Positions 51,401-63,385 are shown, counted from the first letter of the stretch. The stretch is DNA of 64,000 bases from Xiphophorus maculatus (GCF_002775205.1 NC_036461.1:20060015-20124014), one strand, 5' to 3'. Notes: a model not told the origin generated them from the letters alone. A program made the numbers and translations.

Positions 51401-54400
51401 CTGGTACTAAACCTCGCATATCGGTATCAGAAGAGAAAAAAGTGGATCGTGCATCCCTAGCAAGAACCAGAAATATAACAAAAACTAAACTAGTTATGTG
51501 AAGAAGGTCTTCAAATAACCACTGTAGTCTAATTGACAGACTGCAGTGGTTTTATTCAATCAGTCAAGCTGCAGCCCAATTTTATTTTGTCCTCTTCTGT
51601 TGGAACACAGCAGTGAGAAGACGTTTACCCAGGTTTGGTGCTTTATTAAAACAAAAATGTGGCGCTATGAAGCATTTTCTCAGAGTGGACATTTTTAATA
51701 TCATCACTGTAACTGGCAGCAGATTGGTCAGACAGCCAAGAGAAATTGTGACATCACATGATATCATCAGCACATAAAGCGAAACCATTTCTCAAGTATC
51801 ATCACTCCTTCCCCAGGTCCAGTCACAGTGAGCAGCTGTAGTTGTTTTCTAACATGAAAAGTAATGAGTGCTTTTATAAATCTGCGAGAAACGTCAATAT
51901 TAAACAGCTGACTGTCTTTCTTTGTGGATTGACAAACAGCTCAGAGCTCATTCTCCTGATCCTTTGCAGTGAGACACAGCAACATATTCTAGAAGATGTT
52001 GAGGACCAATCACCTTCTTAAGACTGTATTCCAAATATTAAACACGCTGTTACACATCAGAAATCAGAAAACTGTTTTCATGTATTTACCAGAGCCATGA
52101 ACCAATCAGTGGACTCCTCTGTGTTCTCTATGCTGCAGATCTGACCCAGCAGTCCATCAGTCAGTCTCTTCTTGTCGTCCTCCTCTTCTTCGCTCGATGA
52201 AGTCTCGTTCTCCTCATCAGCTCTGAAATACATAAGAGTAAGTTGAACCTCAGTGTTAGGTGACAGGAAGTGAACTAAAGACTAAATGTCTCAAAAGAGA
52301 AATTTAACTCTAACACAGAAATTAAACAATCTGAAAACTTACTTTAGTTACATTTTATTTCATTTTTGATATTTAATTTCTCTTTGGGATCAATAAAGCA
52401 TTTTGGAATTTCAAGTCCTGAAAGGTACTCCTGTTGTATGAGTGCTGAACTACATGATCATCTCAGAAACAAATAAGATCACAGGAAAATATCTTTTTTT
52501 TTTCTGTCGCTCATTTCAAACAGTGAAACTTGGATTATAAAGATTCACAGCTTTAAAATACTTCCAAGTTTTATTTCTTGTCATTTTAATGATTATGGCT
52601 TACAAATTATGAACACACAAAATTTTTAACATGACATTAGAAAAATGACTGAATTTGGCATTGGTTATCTGTCAGCTATAATATTGAACCTTTTCACATC
52701 TAAAACCTGCAGCTGACCAGCCAGTCTCTGGACACACCTGGTATCCCGCATTTGTACTGAACTGAATGAAACTGACAGACTGCAGTGGTTTTATTCAATC
52801 AGTCAAGCTGCAGCCCAATTTTATTTTGTCCTCTTCTGTTGGAACATAGAAGTGAGAAGACATTTACCCAGGTTTGGTGCTTTATTAAAACAAAAATGTG
52901 GCGCTATGAAGCCTTTTCTCAAAGTGAGAAATATCATCACTGTAACTGGCAGCAGATTGGTCAGACAGCCAAGAGAAATTATGACATCACATGACATCAT
53001 CAGCACATAAAGCGAAACCATTTCTCAAGTATCATCACTCCTTCCCCAGGTCCAGTCACAGTGAGAAGCTGTAGTCATTTTCTTTTTTTAAAGGTTTTGT
53101 TGGCTCTAGTGGCCTTTTTCTGAAAGTAGTTCGACAGAAAACAGGGTAAAGAGAGAGGGGGAAGACGTCGCAAATGCCGCCAGGCCAGGAATCAAACCTG
53201 CGACCACCGCCACGAGGACTAAGGCCTCAGTACGTGGGTCGTGTTCTGCCCCAGCGCCACCACAGCACCCGCTGTTGTCGTTTTCTAACATGAAAAGTGA
53301 GTGCTTTTACAAATCTGTGAGAAACCTCAATATTAAGCAGCTGACTGACTTTCTTTGTGCTTTTGTAGAGTTAAACATCACAAATGTATGTTGACAAACA
53401 GCTCAGAACTCATTCTGCTGACCCTTTTCAAAAGAAACTTGGAAAGATGAACAGCAGCTACAAACATGTCTCTGACCTCGCTGTGGCTGTTGTCACCTCG
53501 CCCTGCTTGTGTGCGGCTGCTCAAAGCAAACCAAGAGCAAAAACTCACACAGCCTGGGACGAGCGTCTACCGCCTCTGTTTGACTTTTTCCCGATGACCG
53601 GGGTGCCAAAATGCTCTGGGTTAGTCAGCGGCAGCTGGTCCAACGTCTGCGTGGGAGAAATTTAGAACATCTCAATCGTTCTGAACTTTTTCTTTTAGGA
53701 AGTGACAGTCATCCGTCAGAAAACTCACCTCGCTCTCTGCAAAATGCCTCTCTCCCTTCAGACACAGGGATGATCGACGCAGAGTTTTTTCATCGCCGTC
53801 ATCAAAGACTGAAAGAGACAGAGCAGTCAACACATCATCAGAAGCCATCTACTGTAGGATGAGATCTAGAGTAATGGCCAGGAGCAGGGATCTGCTCCAT
53901 GGGATCTTCAGATCCCCACAGAGAGGAGGAATCTGCGTTTTCTCACAGTGGATCATTTATCACTAAGGAACAATAAAGATACCAAAGCCATATTGATATT
54001 CTAGGGAGAAATAGTTTTTCCACTGCTTTGCCTCTTTTCCATCTCTGATCAGGCTGTCTGTAAATCTGTGCATCATTACCCTCAGCGCCTGCAGTGAAGA
54101 CTGTTTACTTCTGAGAGGAGGGCGGTTCTTCTGAGTGAGCTATAAATACTGTGACTAACGACACGTGCTGGTTCTGAAGTCCAGGCAGACAGGTACATCA
54201 AGCTCTTAACAGAGCTGTGCAGATGAAAAGATGTCTGCAAACCTCAGAAACATAAAGCAGCGCTGGAGAGGAGACCGAGACTCAATTGGACAGAAAGCTT
54301 CTGAGACTGATTGCTGCTGAGGGTGGGTCTTTTTTCACACACAGCTCGTCCATGTCGGCTTCATCTGTGTTTAATGAGCAGTACGTTTGTGGATTCTGTG

Positions 54401-57400
54401 GTGTCTTTGTCCAGTTCAGGTTAGACTTGGACCATTTTAGAATCTAGCAAAGAATAGATGACTTTTAGCTAGTGCTAAGGCCCTAAGAAGACCACTTTAG
54501 AGGAACATGGTTGTTCTATTACTGCAACACAAACTTGATTTACAGATGATTATGCTTTGTTGAATAGGCTAGGGTGGCTCTATGGGCTGCACAAAATAAG
54601 ATCACCACATTTTTTGCACAAAATCATTTTTAGGCAATGAGATTTACATCTTCTTAATCTTGACTATTTTGAGCTCCTTTCAGAAACCTCAAATCCAAGT
54701 AAGCTGCTGCTGGCCATGCCCCCCTGTCAACATTGATGCTCACACATAAATGGCTGCAAACAGACACGCAATTATATAGTCGTATATCTTTAAAAAGCAG
54801 AAGTGGAGCCTCCTGCACAACCATCAAGAACGTTGCAAGTGGTTTCTGGGTTTTAAGTGAACCACAAACAGCAGTGCATACAGCCCTAAAACCAGCTGAC
54901 CAAACATGCTCTGCTTAGGTTGCTAGGGAACAGGCTGTGTTTTACTGGGTTTGTTAGGTAATGGGCTGGGCTTTGCTGGGATTACTAGGTGAGGGGCAGT
55001 GCCTGCTGATTTGTGTCATTACTCCAAAGGTTTTTGAAATGGCTCGTCTTCCAGATGCCAAAAACCGTCTGAGTGTGTTTATAGAAGCAGTAGAAACAAA
55101 ACAAACAAACAAATAAATAAATAAATGTAAGAAATCTGAATTTATCACAATACATCCATTTATAGTCTAACACTTTCACTTGCTGCTCCAGTAGTTTCTC
55201 CCTAGAGCTGCAGCTTTAGACATCCGATTGGTGATTTGGATCAAAGAAGATATTGTGCGTTGTGTTTCATCGTTGTATCTGGCAGTGGATTGGTCAGACA
55301 GCCAAGAGAAAATGTGACATCACATGATGATGTCATCAGCTCAAACAGCGAAACCATTTCTCAGCATCATCACTCCTCACACACAGCCAGGTCCAGATGT
55401 TCTGCAGCTGCTCCGTTAGTCAGAAAATAATGTCTCATTGCTAGGGAATCACCGATAAGCCGCCTCACATTTCCTCAACTCCGAGGCTGATACTTTCAGC
55501 CTGCAGGTGCACGGTTAACAGTCACCCCTCTTACTATGTTTTTACGTGTATTAGCAGTAATTTGTTGGAATAAACTGTTAAATTTAAGCAGCTCGTCTGT
55601 CCACCCCTCAGACCAGCATGCTGACAGCAGTCCTCTGTAGATAATTTGTCAACACTCACCAACAGTGTAGAGGCTGGCATCTGTCAGCTTACTGATGACG
55701 GCCTCACTGCTCAGACCCTCACTGGTCTTCACCTCCACAGTGGAGCCCACCTGAAGGACACACAGCAGATCATTTTATTTAACCTAAACAGCAGACTCAT
55801 CTACAAGGTTCAAAGTTCTTTTTTATTGCGATTTTATATGGAAGACCAACAGAGTTGTGTATAATGATGAAGAGGAAAAAAGTGAATGCTTCACACTTCT
55901 CAGATTCTCGTGTATAAAACCGTGCATCATGTTCCTCCTTTACATTTATCTGTTAGTCTATTACAGGGGTCGGCAACCCAAAATGTTGAAAGAGCCATAT
56001 TGGACCAAAAAAGCAAAAAACAAATCTGTCTGGAGCCGCAAACAAGTAAAAGCCTTATATAAGGCTAATAATGAAGGCAACACAGGCTTTAAGTGTTTAT
56101 ATTAGGTATTTTAGCTTATTATCAAAACGACTAAGTGCATACATTCATGAGCATTCATGATCAAATGTTTATTTTCCCTGCTGTGCGTCCTGGAAGGAAT
56201 GACGCACCACGTGACTACTCTGTTGTACAATAGTGCTTTAAGTTCACCTCCCGTTACAATATGAATGTATTATGTTTCGTTGCATTGATAAAATTAAGTA
56301 AATGCAATAAAGAAATCAGATTTTTTATGTCATTTTTATTATGAAGATTCGACAGGGAAAGATATCTTTCCTTTTGAACCTCGGAAAATCTGCTCCCAAA
56401 TGCAGTTTGCATAACAACAATCCCTCCTTGGAAATAATCACCGTAAAGTGTGTGATCAAAAAAACAACAAAACGAAACGTGCATAACGTGCCCCTTATCT
56501 GGGGCAAACGGAGAGCAATAAAACGCAACCTGCAGTTATACAAATAAAACAGCAGCCTTTGTGAAGGTAAAGTATATAAAATTAAATTAATACAGTTTAA
56601 GTTTGATTCCTGTGCAAATGCCAAGCAAGTCAGTGCAATGGTAAAACAAAGCAGCATCCTCTTCTCTTCTCTTTTGACACACAACCAACGCAGCCATCCT
56701 TGGACTTGAGCAACAAAACACAATAATATCGCTAAGTGTCATTTTAAGTATACGTATACTGACAAAAATCACTAATCAATTTATAAAAACAACCACTTTG
56801 TTACTAAATATATTTGCCTATGGCAGGATTGTGTTCTTACGTGTTTAATGTGACTTCTGTTTACGGACATCACTGGACAGCTTCTCAACATCGAGCTTGA
56901 AGATGCAACTTTAATCTTGGCAGCTAATGCAGCGCCTTCCCTGGAAATGTCTTTCCACATTACCATATTTTTCAGACTATATGCCGCTACTTTTCCCCCA
57001 CGCTTTGTACCATACGGCTTGTAGTCCGATGCGGCTTATACATGTATGTTTCCTGTTTTGTTTTTTGTGCGGCTTATAGTAAGGTGAGTTCTATAGTCCT
57101 GAAAGCACGGTTTGTTATTTGACAAACGTTAAGGTAATCCTTCCGCATTGGCAATAAATGTAAATGATTCGGTCCAAGAATTGTAGAATCTCTTCTCGGT
57201 TATTTTCCCCTTTGCTATCCATGGCCCACCACACACCCGCCGGTTTGTTTACAACAGCCACCTGCCTGGCACCCTGCCCAGCTGAAAGAAACGGGTCACA
57301 GGCTATGATGCAAATCTTTGTTGACGGAAATGTTGAAATTTTATATTCATTCTAGACATTTTTATAGCATTGGAAAACATTGAGAATGTTTGTCCTCCTA

Positions 57401-60400
57401 CAGAAACCATATTAAAACAAAAAATATATATTGAACACCCACATCTTTTTCAATTTTCAAACATTTTTGTAAAAGCTCCAGGGAGCCACTAGGGCAGCGC
57501 TAAAGAGCCACGACCCCCGGTCTATTACAAAGGTGTGGGCGATATGGACTTAAACTCTTATAAGAATATTTTGTAGTAGTATTCTAAGAACAATAAAAAT
57601 GATGATGAAAAACTATTTATTACATACTTTTTAGGTAACTCTATGGCTGTGACTGCATGACACCAATTACAGTCGCACAAACAAATACCAATTGTGAAAA
57701 ATATTTCCATTTACAATAAGATTCTTCAGCAAGCTACTTGCTCAAATGAGTCAGATTTATATCACTAAACTGCACACAATAACAGCATCATATTTCTGAA
57801 TTTACTGATATTTGTTGATGCTCTCATAGAACGTGAATAGTAAAAATAACATTTCCAATAATGCTGTCAGTTTACTTTCTTATTTACCATCAAGAACTCA
57901 AATTTATCAGGATGATAAATCAAAATTCTTATAATTAAAAAAAAAAACAATACGATAAATATTCAACCCTACTATCACATGATACCAGAAAACATTGAAG
58001 TTTTCTTCAATTTTCTACCTTTCATGGTAGGAAAGTGTTCCTACCATGTGAGCATTAAAAAGGCTCACATGGATGGAACACTTTTGTGGGGCTGAAGGAA
58101 ATCAACACGGCCATTTTTATCTTTGCATGATCAGAAAACAATGTTCATGTGATGTATGCAGCTTTGATTCTTTAAATAGCTTCTGTGTGAAAGTCTGATG
58201 CAGACAGAAAATAAAACCTCTGTCTGATGCATTAAAGCAGCTTACCCTCAGAGGACCTTTGACCTGGTCGTCCTGCACTACCTGGGACGTGCTTTCACCT
58301 TTCAGAGTCACCTGGGGACAGAGATGAACGGAGGACAGGAGGTCAACATATTCCGCTCTCCTTCACTTAGACAAGAAATAGGAAGTGATCAAAGTTCACT
58401 GGAAAACATTTTTGAACTGAAAAATGAAAAGCTGAGAAGAATTCATGCGTTTCTTTTATTATTTCATTTTAGTGAAGAAACATGTGAGATTGTTTAACTT
58501 TTCCCTGCAGATGATTAACATCTTCTATGACAAAGAAATCAAGACAAGTGAGTCTCTGCCTGCTTTCAGTCTAAATGTCGTCCCCGAGTCCAGGATGCCT
58601 GATCATTGCTGCATTTTCCACAAAAGGTTTTCATACAGGTTTAGAGCTGGTGTCCAACTCGGAACCAGTTTAGTTAAGAATATTGGACAAAATTGGAATA
58701 GTCTCAATACAGAAAGTTTCTGTGACATCCACTTTGAGGAGAGACGTTCAAATTAATTATATTTACTGCCTGTTCTTTATCAATAAAGATTTATCTTCTA
58801 ATCCCAAACACACCAGCCACAGGCCCTAAAATATGAAGTTAGAAAACAGAAAACAGTTCAAACTCATTAGAGGGATACTAAAAATACTTGAAACAGTCTA
58901 CTTGTTGACCTGCAGCGAACTGTTTTTCAACTTGTAAATGAACATGAATTAAATATTAACCAAAGGGTTTTTCCAACCTTCCTGTCTAAACACTGACCAA
59001 ATGCACTACAAACTGTTAGAAATACAAGTAATACTACAAAATGATTAGCATATTTGCCATGTGGCTCATTACTATGTTGATAATATTAGTTTCAAAGCAT
59101 TTGGAAACAAATCCTCGTCCCTGTATCTTTCAGTTGAGTCGATTTATGGTGGCTTTCTAATTTGGGAGAATTCAACCAGCTGAACCAGCTAAGAACTGGT
59201 TTTAACCACACCAGCAGCTGTGACTGGACTGTAACTACAGAGCTATGAGAAGGTAAACATTTGACACAAACCAATCTATCATAGTCTTTTGGTTTAGATC
59301 TAGTTTGCTATATCACAGCCTGATCATTTCATGTTTTGAATTGCTGACAGATAAAAACACTCACTCATTCTTTTATTACAACACAAACTGAATTTATGGT
59401 CTAACATTTTCACTTTGTTCCTGCTCCAGCAGTTTCTCCCTAGAGCTGCAGCTTTAGACATCCGATTGGTGACTCTAATCAAAGAAGATATTGTGAAGAT
59501 ATTGTGCGTTGTGTTTTGTCACTGTATCTGGCAGCGGATTGGTCAGACAGCCAAGAGAAAATGTGACATCACATGATGTCATCAGTTCAAAAAGCGAAAC
59601 CATTTCTCAGCATCATCACTCCTCACACACAGCCAGGTCCAGATGTTCTGCAGCTGTTCTGATAGTGAGAAAATAAGGACTTATACAAAATTTAAACTCA
59701 ACAATATGATATTTCTATTTAACTATTCTACATTTCCAGGCCAAATTTTCTAGATTATTTTCCATCATTTTCTATTGATTTGATAAGCAGTTGAGTGGAA
59801 AACATTTGCCAGTTTGGGTTTTATTAACCAAAGCTGACTTACAATTATGCTGAATAAAAATAAAAGAATTATTTCACCAATGCTTGGTGAAGAATCTTGG
59901 GTCTGATCTGAAACCAAAAAACGCAAACTGTCATTTTTTAGCGAGTAAGTGTTTTATCTGTTAGAAATTCAGAAACCCAAATGATCAACTAGTTGGGACA
60001 CACACAAAAAAAATCACCGTTTATGGCACCGAATCAAAGACAAAACTCAATAACTTTGTATTTCAATACATTTTTATGTTTATATTTTTACTAAAGGATA
60101 TAAGATATAAACAGTTGGGAAACTGTTTTCTATTCTAGATTGCAATGTTTCCATACATATGCAGACTTGGAAAATTATGAAATCACTTTCCAGAGTTTTC
60201 AAGAGTGAGTAAAAACTTTGTTAAATAGTTTTGCACATAAACTACCAAAAATGTACTGATTATTCACAACTACAACGAAATATTAAAAAATTGTATTTGA
60301 TTTTGAAAGCAGAATTATTTCAACAACTGTGCAGTACATTTCTTTAAATCCAAGTAAACTTTTGTTAATACCTGCACAGTATTTTCTTAAGTTTTAAATC

Positions 60401-62422
60401 TGCCCTTACTGGATAGCATGTTATTTTTAGTTCTATTTTAATATTCCTATGTAAATCTACATGCTTAAACTTGCCTGCTGTCGCTTAGCTATACCTGAAT
60501 TTCCCCACTGAGAGACAATAGAGGTTATTTCTATTTTATTCAGTGAAAGAATAATTAGAAAATAAAAATCAAATGGAAAGAAACAGATTTCATACAGCTG
60601 CTCCCACCGACATCTGAAGATGAAACTAAAAAACCCACGAATGATAAAGGAAGAGGTTTACTTTTCTACATATTTCATAAATATGGGAGCGTTTCACTGC
60701 AAAACATCTTGAGGGAAAAGAAACAGAAAGGAATAAAGTTGTGAGTCCAGACATGAGGGAGGTTTGGTGTGAAGTTCAGAGTCCTGTGATGGATCACACA
60801 CAGCTCAGAGCAGAGCATGGCGCTCTAGAAGCTCTGCTGGCTCCTGAGGAGGTGGATGCCAGGTGGTGATGTGGTGGTGTGTGATCCTGCAGTTCCAGCT
60901 CTTACCTTGACCTTGACCATGCGTTTAACAGTCTTGATTTTGGCTTCGCAGAAGGCTCCTCTGTACTTGGCACTGACATCTGTCCCCACTGTCAGGTAGG
61001 CAGGCTCATCTGCTGCCTGAAACACACAGGCTAATTAGCATACACGCTAATGTGTTAAGTATGTAGTGCAGCAGTTCCTGTGACGACTCAGTGGTTTTGC
61101 AGCTATATTCTATTAATAGTGATGCTGTATTGACATCAACCTTTTAATATACAAAGTCATGTTACTGCTTTTAACCCGCACCCATCCACAATTAATTTAA
61201 TTATTGTTTTTTAAGTAACTATTTCACATAAACTAAGCTGCACCATAGATCACCATCCTCACTGCAACTCCAATGTAAACAGTATCACAACTGCAATAGA
61301 CGGTGTGTTGGCATTATTTGGTAAGATTATATTTTCAAGCAACATGTATGCAAATTCTGGATACTATAAATATCTGGTATGTTTCTAGGCCTGTCATAAC
61401 ACATTATTCTGGACCATAAATTGTCCCAGGAGTTACTACAATTAACAATAATATTGTAATATTACGGTAATGGCATAATAATACAAGAATACATTCTCAA
61501 AGATCGATACACTTTCAATTCTAATGAACATTTAACAGTGAAACTGGGAAATATTTTAAATATCCAAGGCAAATAAAAACAACAAATAAAATGACTCATG
61601 AAGTTTCTGTAAATAAAACTGTCCCTCAGAAAATAAGCCAGTTGAGAGCAAAGCACCAGACTGAAGACTTTAATGGTCTAGGTTTTGGTAGAAAGAGAGA
61701 AAAACGATAAATCGTGAAAATAGAAAATATTGAGTTTGTTTTCATTTATTATGTAATCAATTGCTTAATTACTTATTATGAGAGCCCTAACTATTGCATG
61801 CACTTTCACTGCCTTTGATAACCATAGTTCAAACAAACTTTTCACTACTAAGTGCCTCGAGCTCACTAAAACCAGTGAGGACATTTGTTTTTATTTTTGT
61901 TTCGTTTTTAAAAGAGGCGAGAAAAATTTTGCTCAACTATAAACATACTTGTTATTACAAGATAAGATTAATCCATTCCAAGATAGAGCTTGAATTATTT
62001 TCTATCAGTTCGTTTTACATAAAAGTGAAAAACAATAAAGTCAAAAACCCTTATATCTGACTAAGAGGATTCTTACACAAACAACTGAATTTTTATCAGA
62101 ATGAAAGACTTATCCATAGCCATCTTTCTGTTTTGGGTTTATTCAGCAGTAAAGAGGAGACTCGCCTGTACAGATGGAAATAAGTCATAACTTTCACCAC
62201 TGAATGTTGGTAAGAAAATCTGAAGGATGTAGTGCTGAAAACAGACAAGACCTTCACTGTGACTGTCAATCATAAAAATCTGATCGAGGACTGAAGTGTG
62301 TGAGCTGGATAAACACCGGTGTGCAGGCCAGTAGCTGGTTCCAGCAGGATCTCTCATCGGAATGGGAACATGGAGCTAAGACTGACAAGAGTTCATGGCG
62401 CAGGGCGAGCACTCACCTTCAT
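39479..62422 (-). CDS. arid4a: ARID4A / RBBP1 chromatin regulator (complete, 23 coding exons)
   Basis: ARID4A binds RB and the SIN3-HDAC complex in the nucleus and reads chromatin. Exons, 5' to 3' on the minus strand: 62422-62417, 61016-60906, 58311-58246, 55750-55660, 53808-53729, 53646-53549, 52222-52090, 50893-50814, 50623-50547, 50468-50287, 48902-48830, 48505-48411, 48217-48120, 46677-46458, 46369-46161, 45299-45138, 45004-44923, 44033-43811, 43736-42222, 42144-42040, 41329-41174, 40989-40843 and 39582-39479. Total 4113 nt, 1370 aa, longer than human (about 1257). Every phase agrees. Domains: Tudor region from [10 protein letters not shown] (about 1-60), RBB1NT region (about 60-270), ARID about 318-406, chromobarrel about 551-608, and a C-terminal coiled coil about 1288-1336 ([20 protein letters not shown]). 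The RB-binding LxCxE motif is intact as LVCHE at 1092-1096 (42549-42535). LxCxE and the neighbouring psma3 argue against arid4b. Intron 10 has a GC donor. Confidence 0.96.
41155..41167 (-). repeat. short (CA)n just inside arid4a intron 21 donor
   Basis: On the minus strand the donor GTAAAT after exon 21 is followed at once by ACACACACACACA. This placement matches the known CA-repeat elements downstream of 5' splice sites. Confidence 0.9.
41862..41898. repeat. perfect 16-bp stem hairpin in arid4a intron 20
   Basis: ATAGACATAGATATGC (41862-41877) faces its exact reverse complement (41883-41898) across a 5-nt loop CAGCA. Confidence 0.85.
44235..44800 (-). mobile_element. second copy of the TTAA-type MITE, inverted
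   Basis: In + direction it opens with GTATTTTCCAGGCATATAAC and CACAATCAAGTCACTATATT and closes with AAGTTGACTTTACATAAGGC, the mirror of the 23848-24408 copy. Shared interior blocks include GGTGTTTGCTAATTGCTGCT. The terminal GGGCAGTGTTATGTA words are mutated and no clean TTAA pair is visible. It is in arid4a intron 17. Confidence 0.7.
47184..47525. mobile_element. diverged GGCCTGTCACAATAA-type hAT MITE
   Basis: TAGGCCAGTCATAATAACTA, then GATAAATTATCCCAGAAACA, GGCATAGTAATT, AATAAACTTTAACTTTG and CATGTGATTAATTGATGG follow the family order. The right terminus is degraded. It is in arid4a intron 13. Confidence 0.55.
49544..49891. mobile_element. 348-bp piggyBac-type MITE
   Basis: Termini CCCTCTATGGCATG and CATGCCATAGAGGG are a perfect 14-bp inverted repeat flanked by TTAA on both sides (49540-49543 and 49892-49895). 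CCC-type ends with TTAA duplication are typical of piggyBac relatives. Near its left end, GTTGCCCTCAGGCAAC is a small near-palindrome. It is in arid4a intron 10, the intron with the GC donor. Confidence 0.85.
50958..51462. mobile_element. MITE with TAGGGATGCACGATC-type ends
   Basis: The right end, read in reverse, is TAGGGATGCACGATCCACTT, then CTGATACCGATATGCGAGG. The left end TAGAGATCCACCGAGCTGAT is its decayed partner. This terminus style is very common in fish hAT-like MITEs. It is in arid4a intron 7. Confidence 0.6.
51533..51968 (+). repeat. arid4a intronic repeat, copy A (intron 7)
   Basis: This block is nearly the same as copy B at 52773-53432, and its core (GATTGGTCAGACAGCCAAGA, TGACATCACATGAT, GCGAAACCATTTCTCA) recurs in copies C and D. 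No gene is inside. Confidence 0.85.
52773..53432 (+). repeat. arid4a intronic repeat, copy B (intron 6), split by a SINE
   Basis: It matches copy A from TTGACAGACTGCAGTGG-like sequence onward (here CTGACAGACTGCAGTGG) through ACAAACAGCTCAGAACTCAT, but is interrupted at 53084-53273 by a SINE. It also has a small extra piece near 53365-53385. Confidence 0.85.
53084..53273 (-). mobile_element. tRNA-derived SINE copy 2
   Basis: Read on the minus strand it has a box B-like GGTTTGATTCC, a body with GACGTCTTCCCCCTCTCTCT and a tail GGCCACTAGAGCCAACAAAA with A-run. It is flanked by the imperfect 13-bp direct repeat GTAGTCATTTTCT / GTTGTCGTTTTCT (53071-53083 and 53274-53286). Copy A of the host repeat shows the uninterrupted site, so the insertion is clear. 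Confidence 0.8.
55167..55430 (+). repeat. arid4a intronic repeat, copy C (intron 4)
   Basis: It shares with copy D the sequence from CTAGAGCTGCAGCTTTAGAC through GAAAATGTGACATCACATGA to CCAGGTCCAGATGTTCTGCA, and shares the core with copies A and B. Confidence 0.85.
55964..57519. mobile_element. 1556-bp hAT element with exact 8-bp duplication
   Basis: The left end CAGGGGTCGGCAACCC and the right end GAGCCACGACCCCCG are decayed inverted repeats of the widespread CAGGGGTCGGCAACC hAT type. GTCTATTA flanks it on both sides (55956-55963 and 57520-57527). No intact transposase frame is present. A separate repeat rich in GCGGCTTATA words (about 56975-57090) seems to be nested inside. It lies in arid4a intron 3. 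Confidence 0.82.
57530..57972. mobile_element. MITE with GGGTGGGCGATA-type ends
   Basis: It begins GGTGTGGGCGATATGGACTT and ends with ACGATAAATATTCAACCCTA, decayed inverted repeats of a common fish hAT-like MITE. Related left ends occur near 735 and near 45752. It directly abuts the 1556-bp hAT element. Confidence 0.55.
58023..58084. repeat. three interlocking inverted repeats in arid4a intron 3
   Basis: CATGGTAGGAA (58023-58033) faces TTCCTACCATG (58038-58048). CATGTGAGC (58045-58053) faces GCTCACATG (58063-58071). AAAGTGTTCC (58032-58041) faces GGAACACTTT (58075-58084). The stems share bases and cannot all form together. Confidence 0.85.
59400..59675 (+). repeat. arid4a intronic repeat, copy D (intron 2)
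   Basis: Very close to copy C, with a short tandem of GAAGATATTGTG near 59482-59505. The core GGATTGGTCAGACAGCCAAG and TGACATCACATGATGTCATC is intact. Confidence 0.85.
61390..61790. mobile_element. GGCCTGTCACAATAA-type hAT MITE copy
   Basis: It begins TAGGCCTGTCATAACACATT and continues with GGACCATAAATTGTCCCAGG, AACAATAATATTG and a family-like interior, closing at TATTATGAGAGCCCTA. The two ends no longer match well and no 8-bp duplication was seen. It is in arid4a intron 1. Confidence 0.6.
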
Positions 62423-62457
62423 CTCTCCGGCTAGTCCAGGGGTTCCAGCTCGAATGA
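62423..62457 (-). other. arid4a: arid4a 5' UTR part of exon with ATG
   Basis: Upstream of the ATG on the minus strand an acceptor-like CTTCCAG ends at 62458, suggesting a 5' UTR exon start at 62457 and a spliced leader. The ATG is followed by AAG and a strong GTGAGT donor. Confidence 0.5.
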
Positions 62458-63385
62458 TTTCGGGTCACTGGAAGACAGAACAACGAGATGATTAAAGCTG
62501 GCGCTGCCATGGAAAATACTCTGTCTCGAAAGAACATTTTAAGCTAACCAACTAGCCACGCACTTGTGTTAGCTCTGGCATTCTTTGCCTTCTCAAAACT
62601 GCCCCCGCCCCCACTTCACCCGGATCACTTCCCAAAACTTATCCAGAAACGTTTACTTCAACCCATCGTGTAGAGACGATCCGAGTGGGCTGCTGGGCTC
62701 CGTGGACGGCTCGGTGAGGGCGCAGGGTGACTGCAGCGCGGCCATTGAGAAGGCTTTTCACTTCCCGCTTCGCTCCCAGCGCCTCTGAGTCACGTCGCCA
62801 TCACAGCTCGCCATGTCAGTTAGCTCGGCTATCTTTACCATGTCCGTCTCTATCAAAGCCACCTAGTGAACTGTTGCCGGGTGGAAAAGTCCCGCTAAAG
62901 AGCCGAATCCCAACCCAAACAAAGTCCCAGCAGCAGGAGAGCCGAGCGGGCTTCGCCCCCCCTCCCGTCCGCCTGAGCTGAGCGACATTTTAGCTAGCTG
63001 GCTATCAGGCGATTCAACTAGCCAGTTTGTCATCACGGCGATTTAAACTGGCTCCGAAGAAGGGCAACCCCGACACGAGAGCATACGGGACTCCGTTTGG
63101 TTTCTAAACGCACACCAAGTTTTACACAGGTGAACAGATAAGCTATGACAACGGCCAGAACGAAAACTGCTGGGAAGTTATTTATTTAATAAGCGGCTCT
63201 TCCACAAAGGCACAGGAGCTTCACATTGCTTCACTGCCATTCACTTCACAGCCAGCCCCGTTCTGTAACAGGCAGCCGACCTCTCTACTGACATAAACTC
63301 GCTCCTCCGAAGACCTTCAATGAATTAATTTAGCGTTCGAAGTAAACTGTTATTCAGGTTTACAGCATAAAGGTTTATTACTTAC

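Noticed and set aside
56325-56723. 132-residue minus-strand frame inside the hAT element
   Set aside because: No transposase motif is visible and the frame is crossed by repeat sequence; it is not supported as a gene.
62585-62981. Open frames in the GC-rich region upstream of arid4a
   Set aside because: They follow the GC-rich base composition of the promoter side, on the opposite strand to arid4a, with no known protein.
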